From Bacteroidaceae bacterium (GTDB taxonomy: Bacteria > Bacteroidota > Bacteroidia > Bacteroidales > Bacteroidaceae), in the NCBI GenBank assembly GCA_024401165.1, contig JAKSLN010000012.1:1-37652 (forward strand): 37,652 nt of DNA, written 5' to 3'. Under the pieces are notes generated by a model, which worked only from the letters and a program-made list of their open reading frames with translations, searched no databases and was not told the DNA's origin. This document shows, in pieces, positions 1 to 7,518 of this stretch. Position numbers and translations under genes: made by a program. Position 1 is the first letter of the stretch, and each line of letters opens with the position of its first letter.

Positions 1-58
1 GCAGCCCAATCAAAGGCAAAATGTATTCCATTCTCTCTGTTTTCGTGTTATGGGCGGT

Positions 59-1651
59 TTATTTCTTCACCACGATCATCTTCGTCTGGCCGTCCTTCTT
101 CACCAGGTAGATGCCGGGGTGGGTGGGGGTGGCCACCTTCACTCCGTTGAGGTTGTAGTATTCCACTTTGCCGAAGCGTTTGTCGGCAGGGGTGGGGGTG
201 ATGGCGCTGGGTGTCTCGTCGTCGCCAGATGGGTCGTCATCAGATGGGTCATCGCCCGAAGGATTGTCATCAGATGGGTCGTCGTTATCGCCATCGTCGA
301 CGCTGCCACTGATGCCCTCTATCTTGCCAAAGCTTTTCCAGGGGTATGCTTCGCTGTAGGCATCCAGCAGATGGGTGGGGACGTACAGGATTGCCGTCTG
401 GTAGCTTGCGCCTTGAAATGCTGCCCAGTCTGTTCTGGGAAGCTCCTCTGCAAGGCAGGTCACGGTTTCCAGGTTCTTGCATTCCGAGAAGGTTTGCAGA
501 CCAATGCTCTTTGTGCCCTTCCCGATGGTGATGGACTTCAGACCAGTGCACCAGCTGAAGGCGCGTTGCTCGATAGTCGTCACGGAGTCGGGGATGGTGA
601 GCGATGTCAAGCTGGAGCAACTATGGAATACGTTTTCCTTGATTACGGTCAGGGAGTCGGGAATGTCGAGCGATGTCAAGCCGGAGCAGTTGTAGAATGC
701 CCATTCCCCGATGTTCTTCAGGGTGTTGGGGAGGGTGAGGGACGTCAGGCCTGTGCAGGAGGCGAATGCATTCTCTCCGATGCTGTTCACGGAGGCGGGG
801 ATGTCGATGGACGTCAGGCCAGAGCATTCTGAGAATGCCCTTATGCCGATGCTCTCCAAGGTGTTGGGAAGGGTTGCGGACATTAGTCCGGCGCACTGGG
901 AGAAGGCTGCTTCCTCTATGATTTTCACGCCGTCGGGGATGGTCGTGTTCTTGCAGCCCGCTATCAGAGTGTTGCTCCATTTCTCAATAATTGCGTTGCA
1001 GTCCTCTCGGCTGTTATACCGTTGGTTCCCAGCATCCACTCTTATTGAGCTAAGTCCGGAGCAACAAGAGAACGCCTCCTTCCCGATGCTGTTCACGGAG
1101 GCGGGGATTTCTATCGACGTCAGGCTCTTGCAGCTTCGGAACGCTTCCTCCCCGATGCTCTTCAAGGTGCTGGGGAAGGTGATGGACGTCAGGGCTGAGC
1201 AATTGCCGAATGCAATCCTTTCGATGCTGACAAGGGAGGTGGACATCTCGACGGACGCCAGGTTAGAGCAGTCCAGGAACGCCCAGCTCTCGATGCTCGT
1301 CACAGAGTTGGGGATGACGATGGACGTCAGGCCAATGCAATCGCGGAATGCGCTGCCCCCGATGCTCGTCACGGAGTTGGGGATGTTGACCGCCGTCAGT
1401 TCCTTGCTGTTCTCGAATGCTTGTTCTCCGATTCGGGAAACGGGGTATGTCGTGCCGTTGTACTCAATCGTCTCGGGTATGGTGACGCTGCCGGAATAGG
1501 TGTTCCATCCCTTGTAGTTTCCTCCCGCCTTGTTTGTCACCTCCACTACGTTGTCCTTCTTGATATTGTACCAGATGCCGTCGATCTCCACGGGCGCAGC
1601 CCACGAAAGCATGGGGACGAGCATCAAAAGTGTAAATAGAGATTTCTTCAT
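59..1651 (-). CDS. Secreted BspA-like leucine-rich repeat (LRR_5) protein with C-terminal tail domain
   Basis: The 530-residue product starts with a signal peptide (KK followed by a hydrophobic run ending LSWAAP). From about residue 70 to 400 it consists of roughly a dozen 23-residue repeats of the pattern LTSIxIPxSVxSIGxxAFxxC, the hallmark of LRR_5/BspA-like (Treponema pallidum type) repeats. A linker very rich in Asp, Ser, Pro and Gly (about 450-485) follows. The last ~40 residues (VEYYNLNGVKV, then PGIYLVKKDG and a Lys-rich end) resemble the short C-terminal tail domains of exported Bacteroidota proteins, possibly a type IX sorting-like domain. BspA family members bind host matrix or other bacteria, but the ligand here is unknown. 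The gene is probably monocistronic, with a good promoter 55 bases upstream. The family call is secure; function and sorting route are inferred. Confidence 0.9.
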   Translation of the reverse strand: MKKSLFTLLMLVPMLSWAAPVEIDGIWYNIKKDNVVEVTNKAGGNYKGWNTYSGSVTIPETIEYNGTTYPVSRIGEQAFENSKELTAVNIPNSVTSIGGSAFRDCIGLTSIVIPNSVTSIESWAFLDCSNLASVEMSTSLVSIERIAFGNCSALTSITFPSTLKSIGEEAFRSCKSLTSIEIPASVNSIGKEAFSCCSGLSSIRVDAGNQRYNSREDCNAIIEKWSNTLIAGCKNTTIPDGVKIIEEAAFSQCAGLMSATLPNTLESIGIRAFSECSGLTSIDIPASVNSIGENAFASCTGLTSLTLPNTLKNIGEWAFYNCSGLTSLDIPDSLTVIKENVFHSCSSLTSLTIPDSVTTIEQRAFSWCTGLKSITIGKGTKSIGLQTFSECKNLETVTCLAEELPRTDWAAFQGASYQTAILYVPTHLLDAYSEAYPWKSFGKIEGISGSVDDGDNDDPSDDNPSGDDPSDDDPSGDDETPSAITPTPADKRFGKVEYYNLNGVKVATPTHPGIYLVKKDGQTKMIVVKK

Positions 1652-1705
1652 ATGAGTTGTGTGTTTCTGGTAGTTCTGTAAGTTTTGGTTCTATAAGTTT
1701 CGGTA

Positions 1706-1736
1706 CAAAGTTAAACATTATTTTCCGTACACGCAA
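1706..1736 (-). promoter_or_regulatory. Bacteroidota-type promoter of the LRR protein gene
   Basis: On the minus strand the sequence reads TTGC (1733-1736), 19 bases, TAACTTTG (1706-1713). This fits the known Bacteroidota consensus TTTG-N19-21-TAnnTTTG with one mismatch in the -33 box. Expected transcription start is near 1699, giving a leader of about 50 bases. Confidence 0.65.
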
Positions 1737-1793
1737 GCGAATGCGCGAGAAATGCATGACGTGCCAGGCTTTCGTTTTTTTCGGGGGCGATTC

Positions 1794-1870
1794 TTTGATT
1801 TTTTGATTTCTCGAAATTTCGATTACTCGATTACTCGATTACTCGATTTCTCGATTTTGCGAGATTTCGA
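1794..1870. repeat. Short degenerate TCGA repeats
   Basis: The stretch holds units such as TCGATTACTCGATTACTCGA: a 9-base unit three times in a row, then diverged copies (TTTCGA, TCTCGA). It lies between the LRR gene and the end of the four-helix-bundle gene. Similar TCGA-based repeats occur at 2703-2844 and 7340-7470. No coding or transposon features are seen. Confidence 0.7.
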
Positions 1871-1918
1871 GGTTGGGGTAGTTGAAATGTTGAGGTCGGG
1901 GTGATAGGATTCCTCGCC

Positions 1919-2668
1919 CTATTGTCTTCGTCGTGTTCCGTCGCATTTTGGGTAGTCGGTGCATCCCCAGAACTGTTCGCCTTGGCGGGAACCTTTCTTT
2001 ATGGTGCGTAGGTGCATAGGGGCACCGCACTTCGGACAACGTGGGGAGCCTTCGGCGGATGCTTTCTCCTTGATGCTGGCAAGGCGCTCCTGTGTCATGT
2101 TCTCCGTGAAGCCTCCCTCTTCCTTGAAGTCTCCCAAACGTTTGTTGATTTGGGCGGTGAGTAGTTGCTTGACACGTTCGCAGAGTACAACGATGACACA
2201 AGCTGAATGGAGCGAGTCGTCGGTTCGGAGTAACGTGGCAAAACGAGTGTATTCGGTAAGGAGATACTCGCTGATCTCGGCTAGGTAATCCTGAGAGAGG
2301 GCGGGGGCGTCTAGTAGTTGAAAGTTACGCACTTCTGTGTTCCGAGGATCGTTAGTGCGCCACATGGTTGCGTTGTGGCGCATGAGCCAGTTTAGGTAGT
2401 CGCCCTCCAGTTCGCTGACGCTGGCGCGTGCTACATCCAACAGGCGCAATTCTGTCTCATAACTCGTTTGGTGACGGGAGGAGCCCTCGGCGATGTTTGC
2501 GGGTACGGTGCGTGCTGCCATCTCCATCTGGTCGCGCAGTCTTCCGCATGGGTCTATCTTGTAGTCAATAAAGCGCTTGCAGAAGCTTTGGGTGGCAAGC
2601 TGCAGAATGTTGCCGAGGCGCCACGAGAGGAGGGTCATGTAGCCGTTGACGGAGTGAATGTTGATCAT
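1919..2668 (-). CDS. Four-helix-bundle protein with C-terminal topoisomerase-type zinc ribbon
   Basis: The 249-residue product is predicted cytosolic. Residues ~1-180 resemble the four-helix-bundle/23S rRNA intervening-sequence protein family (GRLRDQMEMAARTVPANIAEG, then helices with SELEGDYLNWL). The C-terminus carries a zinc ribbon like those at the end of type IA topoisomerases: CPKCGAP, then FWGCTDYPKC, giving four Cys ligands. The combination matches what I recall as the 'four helix bundle suffix domain' family; its role is not known. The reading frame stays open upstream to 3064, but that part is repeat-derived and lies partly upstream of the promoter at 2845-2876. The ATG at 2668 (MINIHSV) is the first in-frame ATG downstream of that promoter. 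The leader is about 170 bases. Confidence 0.8.
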   Translation of the reverse strand: MINIHSVNGYMTLLSWRLGNILQLATQSFCKRFIDYKIDPCGRLRDQMEMAARTVPANIAEGSSRHQTSYETELRLLDVARASVSELEGDYLNWLMRHNATMWRTNDPRNTEVRNFQLLDAPALSQDYLAEISEYLLTEYTRFATLLRTDDSLHSACVIVVLCERVKQLLTAQINKRLGDFKEEGGFTENMTQERLASIKEKASAEGSPRCPKCGAPMHLRTIKKGSRQGEQFWGCTDYPKCDGTRRRQ

Positions 2669-2702
2669 GGGGTAGGGGGCGGTTGATGTTTTTTTCTGGG
2701 GG

Positions 2703-2844
2703 CGGTTTTTCGAGGTTTCGATTTTACGATTTTTCGAGATTTCGATTCTTCGGTTTATTCGAGGTTTTGGTTCCTCGTTTTTTTCGAGGTTTCGATTCTT
2801 GGATATTTCGGGGTTTTGATTCCTTTGGTTTCGATTCTTGGCTG
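2703..2844. repeat. TCGA/TTTCGA degenerate repeats in the leader of the four-helix-bundle gene
   Basis: Tandem diverged units of the type GAGGTTTCGATTCTT occur repeatedly, with purine/pyrimidine asymmetry between strands. With the promoter at 2845-2876 this whole stretch would be 5' untranslated RNA of the four-helix-bundle gene. It resembles the repeats at 1794-1870 and 7340-7470. Confidence 0.65.
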
Positions 2845-2876
2845 CAAAGATACAAATTGCTAATTGAAATGCCAAA
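2845..2876 (-). promoter_or_regulatory. Consensus promoter of the four-helix-bundle gene
   Basis: The minus strand reads TTTG (2873-2876), 20 bases, TATCTTTG (2845-2852). This is a full match to TTTG-N19-21-TAnnTTTG. It also rules out a start codon upstream of about 2838 for the gene at 1919-2668. Confidence 0.75.
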
Positions 2877-2931
2877 TATTTCGTAGACTTTTCGCGCGGA
2901 TGCAAAAGGGGAATATTTTGAGGGTGGGTTG

Positions 2932-3061
2932 GATGCGGAGGTTGTGTGCTGCGGATATGGAGAATGTGTGCTGCTGATATGGCGGTTGGGTCCTGCAGAT
3001 ATGGAGTTTTGCACCCTGCAGATGCGGAGGTTGTACCTTGCAGATGTGAAGGATGCTGGCA
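2932..3061. repeat. Tandem array A: 22-23 bp unit, about 5.5 copies
   Basis: Successive units begin at 2932, 2954, 2976, 2998, 3021 and 3043. Each starts GATRYGGMG and ends with a TGCTGC/CTGCA-like segment. Identity between neighbours is moderate. The unit length is not a multiple of three, so it does not encode a peptide repeat, and there are no spacers between units, so it is not a CRISPR array. Confidence 0.75.
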
Positions 3062-3188
3062 CAAAAGTAGAGGGTGTGGATGATGGATGGGTTGTGAATT
3101 TTCTTTACATAAACACCATATTTGTGGCGTTCTTTTAACTTATTGATAACCAGAGCAATAAAAAATGCGCTCGGCGCTTTCAAAAATT

Positions 3189-3271
3189 GCGCTGCGGAAT
3201 TTTGAAATTTCCGCTGCGGGAATTTAAAATTTGCGCTGCGGTAATTTGAAAATCCTGCAGCGGTAATAAAA
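3189..3271. repeat. Tandem array B: 22 bp unit, about 3.8 copies
   Basis: Units start at 3189, 3211, 3233 and 3255 (partial). The pattern is an SCGCTGCGG block followed by AATTTnAAATTT. The AT part is locally self-complementary. The sequence is unrelated to array A, but the period is the same. Confidence 0.75.
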
Positions 3272-3325
3272 AAGGCGAGGAAGAATCTTTACATTCGAGA
3301 TTGTGGCGTGGCATGGAGCCCACAT

Positions 3326-3437
3326 GGATCGAGTTGTTGAAGCTGCATTGATCGAGTCGAGGCGGCATGGACCGAATTGTCGAACCTGCATAGGTCGAAT
3401 TGTCGAGGCGGCATGGACTGAGTCGTTGAAGCAACAT
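3326..3437. repeat. Tandem array C: about 23 bp unit, 5 copies
   Basis: Units start near 3326, 3350, 3369, 3392 and 3415. Consensus begins GGAYCGARTYGTYGA and ends GCRGCAT or CTGCAT. It is a third, unrelated array in the same intergenic region, and again the period is not a codon multiple. Confidence 0.7.
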
Positions 3438-3674
3438 AAAAAACATCTTTGTGGGTTCCGTCAGCGTGGACGATGCTTACAGTATGGCATATGGCATAGC
3501 ATATTACAAAGAAGAAAGCGAAAGAAAAGAAAGTAGCAAAGAAAATAAAGAGAAAGAAGAAACGCTCTCTCTCTATACGCGCAAAGCGCTTAAATATCCT
3601 TTTGCTACTTCTTCGGTAAATGAGGTTCAACCATACTGGGCTGGCGTTGGTTCTCGCAATGTCGGGATATGAAG
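3438..3674. other. Gene-less stretch between array C and the tRNA-Met terminator
   Basis: The first half is a strongly purine-rich plus strand (AAAGAAGAAAGCGAAAGAAA type). The second half contains no convincing gene. Open frames on both strands here have biased low-complexity composition and no recognisable domain. I see no RNA gene in it. Confidence 0.5.
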
Positions 3675-3706
3675 AGAGGGGTGCGTCAAATTTGACGCAC
3701 CCCTCT
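3675..3706 (-). terminator. Perfect 32-base palindrome downstream of tRNA-Met
   Basis: Sixteen bases (AGAGGGGTGCGTCAAA, 3675-3690) are followed directly by their exact reverse complement (3691-3706). The hairpin starts 8 bases beyond the tRNA 3' end, where a tRNA terminator is expected. There is no long U tract on the minus strand, so its mechanism is inferred; it could act on both strands. Confidence 0.65.
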
Positions 3707-3714
3707 TTGTCGTG

Positions 3715-3788
3715 TAGCGGGGCCGGGGATTGAACCCGGGACCTCATGATTATGAATCATGCGCTCTAACCAGCTGAGCTACCCCGCC
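3715..3788 (-). tRNA. tRNA-Met (anticodon CAT)
   Basis: The minus strand folds as a complete 74-base cloverleaf. The acceptor stem is GGCGGGG with CCCCGCT plus discriminator A, and the D arm contains AGCTCAGCTGGTTAGAGC. The anticodon arm is CATGA-TTCATAA-TCATG with CAT at the centre, and the T arm contains GGTTCAATC. CCA is not encoded. The anticodon fits elongator Met; a CAT tRNA can also be the lysidine-modified Ile2, but the overall sequence resembles elongator tRNA-Met of Bacteroidales. Its own promoter and terminator flank it. Confidence 0.95.
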
Positions 3789-3807
3789 ATCGTTTGATTT
3801 GCGGGTG

Positions 3808-3838
3808 CAAAGGTAGCGCATTTTTTTTATTCGTGCAA
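3808..3838 (-). promoter_or_regulatory. Promoter of tRNA-Met
   Basis: The minus strand reads TTGC (3835-3838), 19 bases, TACCTTTG (3808-3815). The -7 box fits exactly and the -33 box has one mismatch. The -7 box ends 20 bases before the tRNA 5' end. Confidence 0.7.
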
Positions 3839-3952
3839 GAAAATGCGTAAAAAAATGCAAAAAAAATGTGAATGTGGGTGGTCGGTCGTCTTTTTTGTCC
3901 CTTGTGCCTTACAAATATGAATGATGAGTGGCGAATTATGAATTATTTTTCG

Positions 3953-3960
3953 TACCTTTG
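3953..3960 (+). promoter_or_regulatory. -7 box of the LptF/G-type permease gene
   Basis: TACCTTTG matches the Bacteroidota -7 consensus TAnnTTTG and lies 28 bases before the chosen start codon. A clear -33 TTTG at the usual distance is not present, so the promoter may be weak or activator-dependent. Confidence 0.5.
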
Positions 3961-3988
3961 CATCGTTTTATTAACTATGTACGTACAC

Positions 3989-5923
3989 ATGAGACTGATC
4001 AAGAGAGTTGACCTGTATCTGCTGAGAGCTTATTTGCAGCTCTTTGCTGGTACTTTTTTTATCTGCCTCTTCATCCTACTGATGCAGTTCATGTGGCGCT
4101 ACGTAAACGAACTGGTGGGCAAGGGTCTGTCGTTTGACGTGCTGGCAGAGTTCTTCTGGTATGCTGCGCAGACGCTCGTACCGATGTCGCTTCCCCTTGC
4201 CATCCTGTTGGCCGCGTTGATCTCGTTCGGTAACCTGGGCGAGCGCTTGGAGTTGCTGAGCCTGAAGGCGGCGGGCATCTCGCTGCTGCGCATCCTGCGT
4301 CCCATCTTCCTGTTTGTTCTGCTGGTCAGCGCGTGCAGCTTTTATTTCCAGAACAAGGTGACGCCTGAGGCGACGAAGCAGTTGGCGGCCTTGGTGAACA
4401 GCATGAAGCAGAAGTCGCCCGAACTGGAGATTCCCGAGGGTACGTTCTACCCGATTGAGGGCACGGGCTACAACTTCTTCGTTGAACGCAAGGATCTGAG
4501 CACCGGCATGCTGTACGGCATCATGATATACAACACCTCGAGTGGCTATCAGGACATGCAGATTGTGCTGGCCGACTCGGGGCGGTTGCAGACGACGGCC
4601 GACCATCAGCACCTGAAGCTGACGATGTATGGGGGCGAGCGCTTCCAGAACCTGCAGAGCCAGGGCGGCAACATGATGAAGGCCGCCATCCCCTATATGC
4701 GTGAGACGTTCATCAAGGAGGTGGATCTCCTTGAGTTCAACAGCGAGTTTGAGGTGATGGATGCGAGCTATTTTGCCCACGATGCCCGAACGAAGGATAT
4801 CCGGACGATAGAGCGGGGCATCGACAGCATCTCGCACCGCATTGACAGCATAGGACACGACATCTACGTGGGCTTCATGTACGGGGCATCGCGCTTGGGG
4901 CGCAACCTGTCGGCCGGCCGCAAGGACTCGGCCCAGGTGGTGGCTGAGGTGGACCGCCAGCTGCCCATCGACACGATTCTCTCGCGCCTGACCGACGCCC
5001 AGCGTCAGGAGGTGTGGCGAGGGGCGACTGTGAAGAGCCAGACGCTGAAGGGCGACTGTGAGTTTCGCGCCATCAGCACGGAGAACGACGACGTTGTGCT
5101 GCGCCGCCACCGCATAGAATGGAACAAGAAGTTCACGCTCAGCCTGTCCTGCCTCATATTCTTCTTCATCGGTGCTCCGCTTGGCGCCATCATCCGCAAG
5201 GGTGGTCTGGGTCTGCCCGTGGTGGTGAGCGTGCTGATATTCATCTTCTACTACATCCTGGATGCCAGTGGCGAGAAGATGGCCAAGGAGGGCCAGTGGG
5301 ACGTGCTGTTCGGTGTGTGGATGAGCAGCATGGTGCTGGCACCCATCGGTTTCTTCCTGACTTACAAGGCTAATCAAGATTCGGGCGTGTTCAACATGGA
5401 CGTATATCGCATGTTCTTCCGTCGCCTGTTCGGCATGCGGGAGACGCGCAACCTCAATCGCAAGGAGGTCATCATCAACGATCCCGACTACGCTGTCCTG
5501 CAGTCTCGTCTCACGGCCCTTGCCGAGGAGTGCCAGGCATACTCGCAGCGCCATAAGCTTTGGAAGCTGCCCAGCTACACGCGCCTCTTCTTCCGGTATA
5601 AGGAGGACAGCGTGATCCTGCGTGTGAATGAGGAACTGGAGAGCATCGTTGCCGATCTGCACAACTCCAGTCAGCAGGCCATAATCGGCATGCTGAACCA
5701 ACTGCCTGTGCTGGTGCCTGACGCGCATACCCGCCCCTTCCGCAACCGCCGCCTGAACATGGCTGTGGGCATTCTGCTGCCCGTGGGCTTGTTCTTCTAC
5801 CTGCGCATCTGGCGCTATCGCATCCGCCTGCACAGAGACTTGTCGAGCATCCAGCGCCTGGCGGGAGAGATTTCGCAGTTCATAGTTATTCGACATGCGT
5901 CTCATCAAGCTTCGCAGTCATAG
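3989..5923 (+). CDS. LptF/LptG (YjgP/YjgQ) family lipopolysaccharide-export permease
   Basis: The 644-residue inner-membrane protein has the LptF/G layout. Three N-terminal membrane helices (LQLFAGTFFICLFILLMQFM; LVPMSLPLAILLAALISFG; LRPIFLFVLLVSACSF) precede a large periplasmic domain, and further helices follow around residues 380-470 (LSLSCLIFFFIGAPLGAIIR). LptF/G pair with the ATPase LptB to extract LPS from the inner membrane and pass it to LptC/LptA. A soluble C-terminal extension with one more membrane helix near residue 600 makes it longer than the ~360-residue E. coli proteins. The frame is open from 3872, but the -7 box at 3953-3960 excludes that; ATG 3989 (MRLIKRVD) matches family N-termini, with ATG 3977 as alternative. 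The last 13 codons and the stop come from a 42 bp repeat. Confidence 0.9.
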   Translation: MRLIKRVDLYLLRAYLQLFAGTFFICLFILLMQFMWRYVNELVGKGLSFDVLAEFFWYAAQTLVPMSLPLAILLAALISFGNLGERLELLSLKAAGISLLRILRPIFLFVLLVSACSFYFQNKVTPEATKQLAALVNSMKQKSPELEIPEGTFYPIEGTGYNFFVERKDLSTGMLYGIMIYNTSSGYQDMQIVLADSGRLQTTADHQHLKLTMYGGERFQNLQSQGGNMMKAAIPYMRETFIKEVDLLEFNSEFEVMDASYFAHDARTKDIRTIERGIDSISHRIDSIGHDIYVGFMYGASRLGRNLSAGRKDSAQVVAEVDRQLPIDTILSRLTDAQRQEVWRGATVKSQTLKGDCEFRAISTENDDVVLRRHRIEWNKKFTLSLSCLIFFFIGAPLGAIIRKGGLGLPVVVSVLIFIFYYILDASGEKMAKEGQWDVLFGVWMSSMVLAPIGFFLTYKANQDSGVFNMDVYRMFFRRLFGMRETRNLNRKEVIINDPDYAVLQSRLTALAEECQAYSQRHKLWKLPSYTRLFFRYKEDSVILRVNEELESIVADLHNSSQQAIIGMLNQLPVLVPDAHTRPFRNRRLNMAVGILLPVGLFFYLRIWRYRIRLHRDLSSIQRLAGEISQFIVIRHASHQASQS

Positions 5924-5925
5924 TT
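5884..5925. repeat. 42 bp dispersed repeat, copy 1
   Basis: It begins AGTTATTCGACATGCGTCTC and ends CGCAGTCATAGTT. It is identical to the copies at 7174-7215 and 7226-7267. This copy overlaps the end of the permease gene and contains its TAG stop (5921-5923). TAGTTCATAGTTTATAGTTA satellites follow it up to the ribBA start. Confidence 0.9.
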
Positions 5926-5956
5926 CATAGTTTATAGTTACGATATCATAGTTCAA

Positions 5957-7168
5957 ATGGAGAATAACAAAGCATACAACAACATCGCCGAGGCGATTGA
6001 GGACTTCCGACAGGGTAAGTTCGTCATCGTGGTTGACGATGAGGACCGCGAGAATGAGGGTGACTTCATCACCGCGGCTGAAATGATAACGCCCGAGAAG
6101 GTTAACTTCATGCTTCAGGAGGGACGAGGCGTCCTGTGCGCCCCCATCACCATTAGCCGGGCAGAGCAGCTGGAACTGCCGCATCAGGTCACGGAGAACA
6201 CGTCGATGCTGGGCACGCCCTTCACGGTGACGGTTGACTTGCTCGACGGTTGCACCACGGGTGTCAGCGCGCACGACCGTGCAGCAACCATCCGAGCCTT
6301 GGCCGATCCCAGCATGAAACCTTCTGCCTTCGGCAAGCCTGGTCACATCAATCCGCTCTATGCTCAGGACAAGGGTGTGTTGCGCCGCGCCGGCCATACC
6401 GAGGCCGCCATCGACCTGGCGCGCCTGGCTGGTCTGAACCCTGCCGCTGCCCTGATTGAGATTCTGAACCCCGACGGCACCATGGCTCGCATGCCAGAGT
6501 TGCGGGAGGTGGCCAAGAAGCATGGCATGCGCATCATCACCATCAAGGATCTCATCGCCTATCGCCTGCATCAGGAGTCGCTGGTGGAGCGCGGTCCCGA
6601 GGCAGACCTGCCCACCGACTACGGACACTTCCGCATCATCCCCTTCCGTCAGAAGTCGAACGGCCTGGAGCACATCGCCATCATCAAGGGCAGCTGGTCG
6701 GCCGACGAACCAGTGCTGATACGCATGCATAGCAGTTGTGCGACGGGCGACATCTTTGGCAGCCAACGTTGTGACTGCGGCGAGCAGCTGCACCGCGCAA
6801 TGCGCCTGGTCGAGAAAGAAGGCCGCGGAGCCATCGTCTATCTGTTACAGGAGGGCCGTGGCATTGGTCTGATGAATAAGATTGCTGCCTACGTGCTTCA
6901 GGAGAATGGCGATGACACAGTGGATGCCAACCTGCATCTCGGCTTCAAGGCCGACGAGCGTGACTACGGCGTGGGTGCCCAGATACTGCGCGAACTAGGT
7001 GTCGGCAAGATTCGTCTCATCACGAACAACCCCGTCAAGCGTGTCGGGCTGGAGGGCTATGGCCTGGAGATCGTGGAGAACGTGCCCATGGAGATTCAAC
7101 CCAACGAATACAACGAGCGCTATCTCAAGACAAAGAAGGAGCGCATGGGGCATATGTTGAATTTGTAG
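5957..7168 (+). CDS. ribBA: Bifunctional 3,4-dihydroxy-2-butanone-4-phosphate synthase / GTP cyclohydrolase II
   Basis: This 403-residue cytosolic enzyme catalyses both entry reactions of riboflavin synthesis: ribulose-5-phosphate to dihydroxybutanone phosphate plus formate, and GTP opening to the diaminopyrimidine. Residues 1-200 are the RibB domain, with the acidic metal site [11 protein letters not shown] and the substrate loop [11 protein letters not shown]. Residues ~205-403 are the RibA domain, with [19 protein letters not shown] giving the three zinc Cys ligands and QEGRGIGL in the active site. Length and key residues are complete. No FMN riboswitch is visible in the 33-base gap after the permease; that gap holds short TAGTT repeats. 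It is probably cotranscribed with the permease gene. The call is secure. Confidence 0.97.
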   Translation: MENNKAYNNIAEAIEDFRQGKFVIVVDDEDRENEGDFITAAEMITPEKVNFMLQEGRGVLCAPITISRAEQLELPHQVTENTSMLGTPFTVTVDLLDGCTTGVSAHDRAATIRALADPSMKPSAFGKPGHINPLYAQDKGVLRRAGHTEAAIDLARLAGLNPAAALIEILNPDGTMARMPELREVAKKHGMRIITIKDLIAYRLHQESLVERGPEADLPTDYGHFRIIPFRQKSNGLEHIAIIKGSWSADEPVLIRMHSSCATGDIFGSQRCDCGEQLHRAMRLVEKEGRGAIVYLLQEGRGIGLMNKIAAYVLQENGDDTVDANLHLGFKADERDYGVGAQILRELGVGKIRLITNNPVKRVGLEGYGLEIVENVPMEIQPNEYNERYLKTKKERMGHMLNL

Positions 7169-7173
7169 TTCAC

Positions 7174-7215
7174 AGTTATTCGACATGCGTCTCATCAAGC
7201 TTCGCAGTCATAGTT
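7174..7215. repeat. 42 bp dispersed repeat, copy 2
   Basis: Identical over 42 bases to copies 1 and 3. It starts six bases after the ribBA stop. The linker to copy 3 is CACAGTTCAT. Confidence 0.9.
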
Positions 7216-7225
7216 CACAGTTCAT

Positions 7226-7267
7226 AGTTATTCGACATGCGTCTCATCAAGCTTCGCAGTCATAGTT
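7226..7267. repeat. 42 bp dispersed repeat, copy 3
   Basis: Identical to copies 1 and 2. It is followed by a decayed partial copy (CAACATGCGTATCAACG, from 7271). Together copies 2 and 3 form a direct tandem with a 52-base period. Confidence 0.9.
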
Positions 7268-7339
7268 TTTCAACATGCGTATCAACGGGGGCAATGTCGT
7301 AGCGGCTGCGCAAAGCAGGTAAACGAATAATCGACATTC

Positions 7340-7470
7340 CGACATATCGACATTTCGAACAGTCGAATCCTCGAATAATCGAATCCTCGAACTGCCGAAT
7401 TTTCGAACTGCCGAATTTTCGAACTGCCGAATTTTCGAATTTTCGAATAATCGAATCTTCGAATCCTCAA
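7340..7470. repeat. TCGAA short tandem repeats upstream of the aminotransferase
   Basis: The unit (ACTGCCGAATTTTCGA, 16-18 bases) is repeated about three times in direct succession, flanked by diverged TCGAATCCTCGAATAA copies. It fills most of the 350-base gap between ribBA and the aminotransferase. No promoter match was found in this gap. Related repeats are at 1794-1870 and 2703-2844. Confidence 0.7.
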
Positions 7471-7518
7471 CGAAAACTTCTAAAAGACTAAACAAAAATA
7501 TAAAAACAATATACAACA

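Noticed and set aside
2669..3064. N-terminal extension of the four-helix-bundle gene to 3064
   Set aside because: It is translated short-repeat DNA rich in KNRN, and a full-consensus promoter at 2845-2876 lies inside it.
2932..3437. CRISPR array
   Set aside because: Units are directly adjacent and diverged, without unique spacers, and no cas genes are in the window.
3289..3747. 152-residue minus-strand open frame running through tRNA-Met, the palindrome and the purine-rich stretch
   Set aside because: It reads through a tRNA and its terminator, is low in complexity (Phe-rich from the purine tract) and has no domain.
3872..3988. Upstream start of the LptF/G-type permease at 3872
   Set aside because: The -7 box at 3953-3960 lies downstream of it, and family N-termini match MRLIKRVD at 3989.
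4076..5908. 610-residue minus-strand open frame opposite the permease gene
   Set aside because: Codon-bias shadow of a well-supported gene; His/Arg/Gln-rich with no motifs.
5926..5956. FMN riboswitch before ribBA
   Set aside because: The 33-base gap is far too short and consists of TAGTT repeats.
5884..7267. Insertion-sequence or MITE ends in the 42 bp repeats
   Set aside because: No terminal inverted repeats, target duplications or transposase seen; only exact direct copies.
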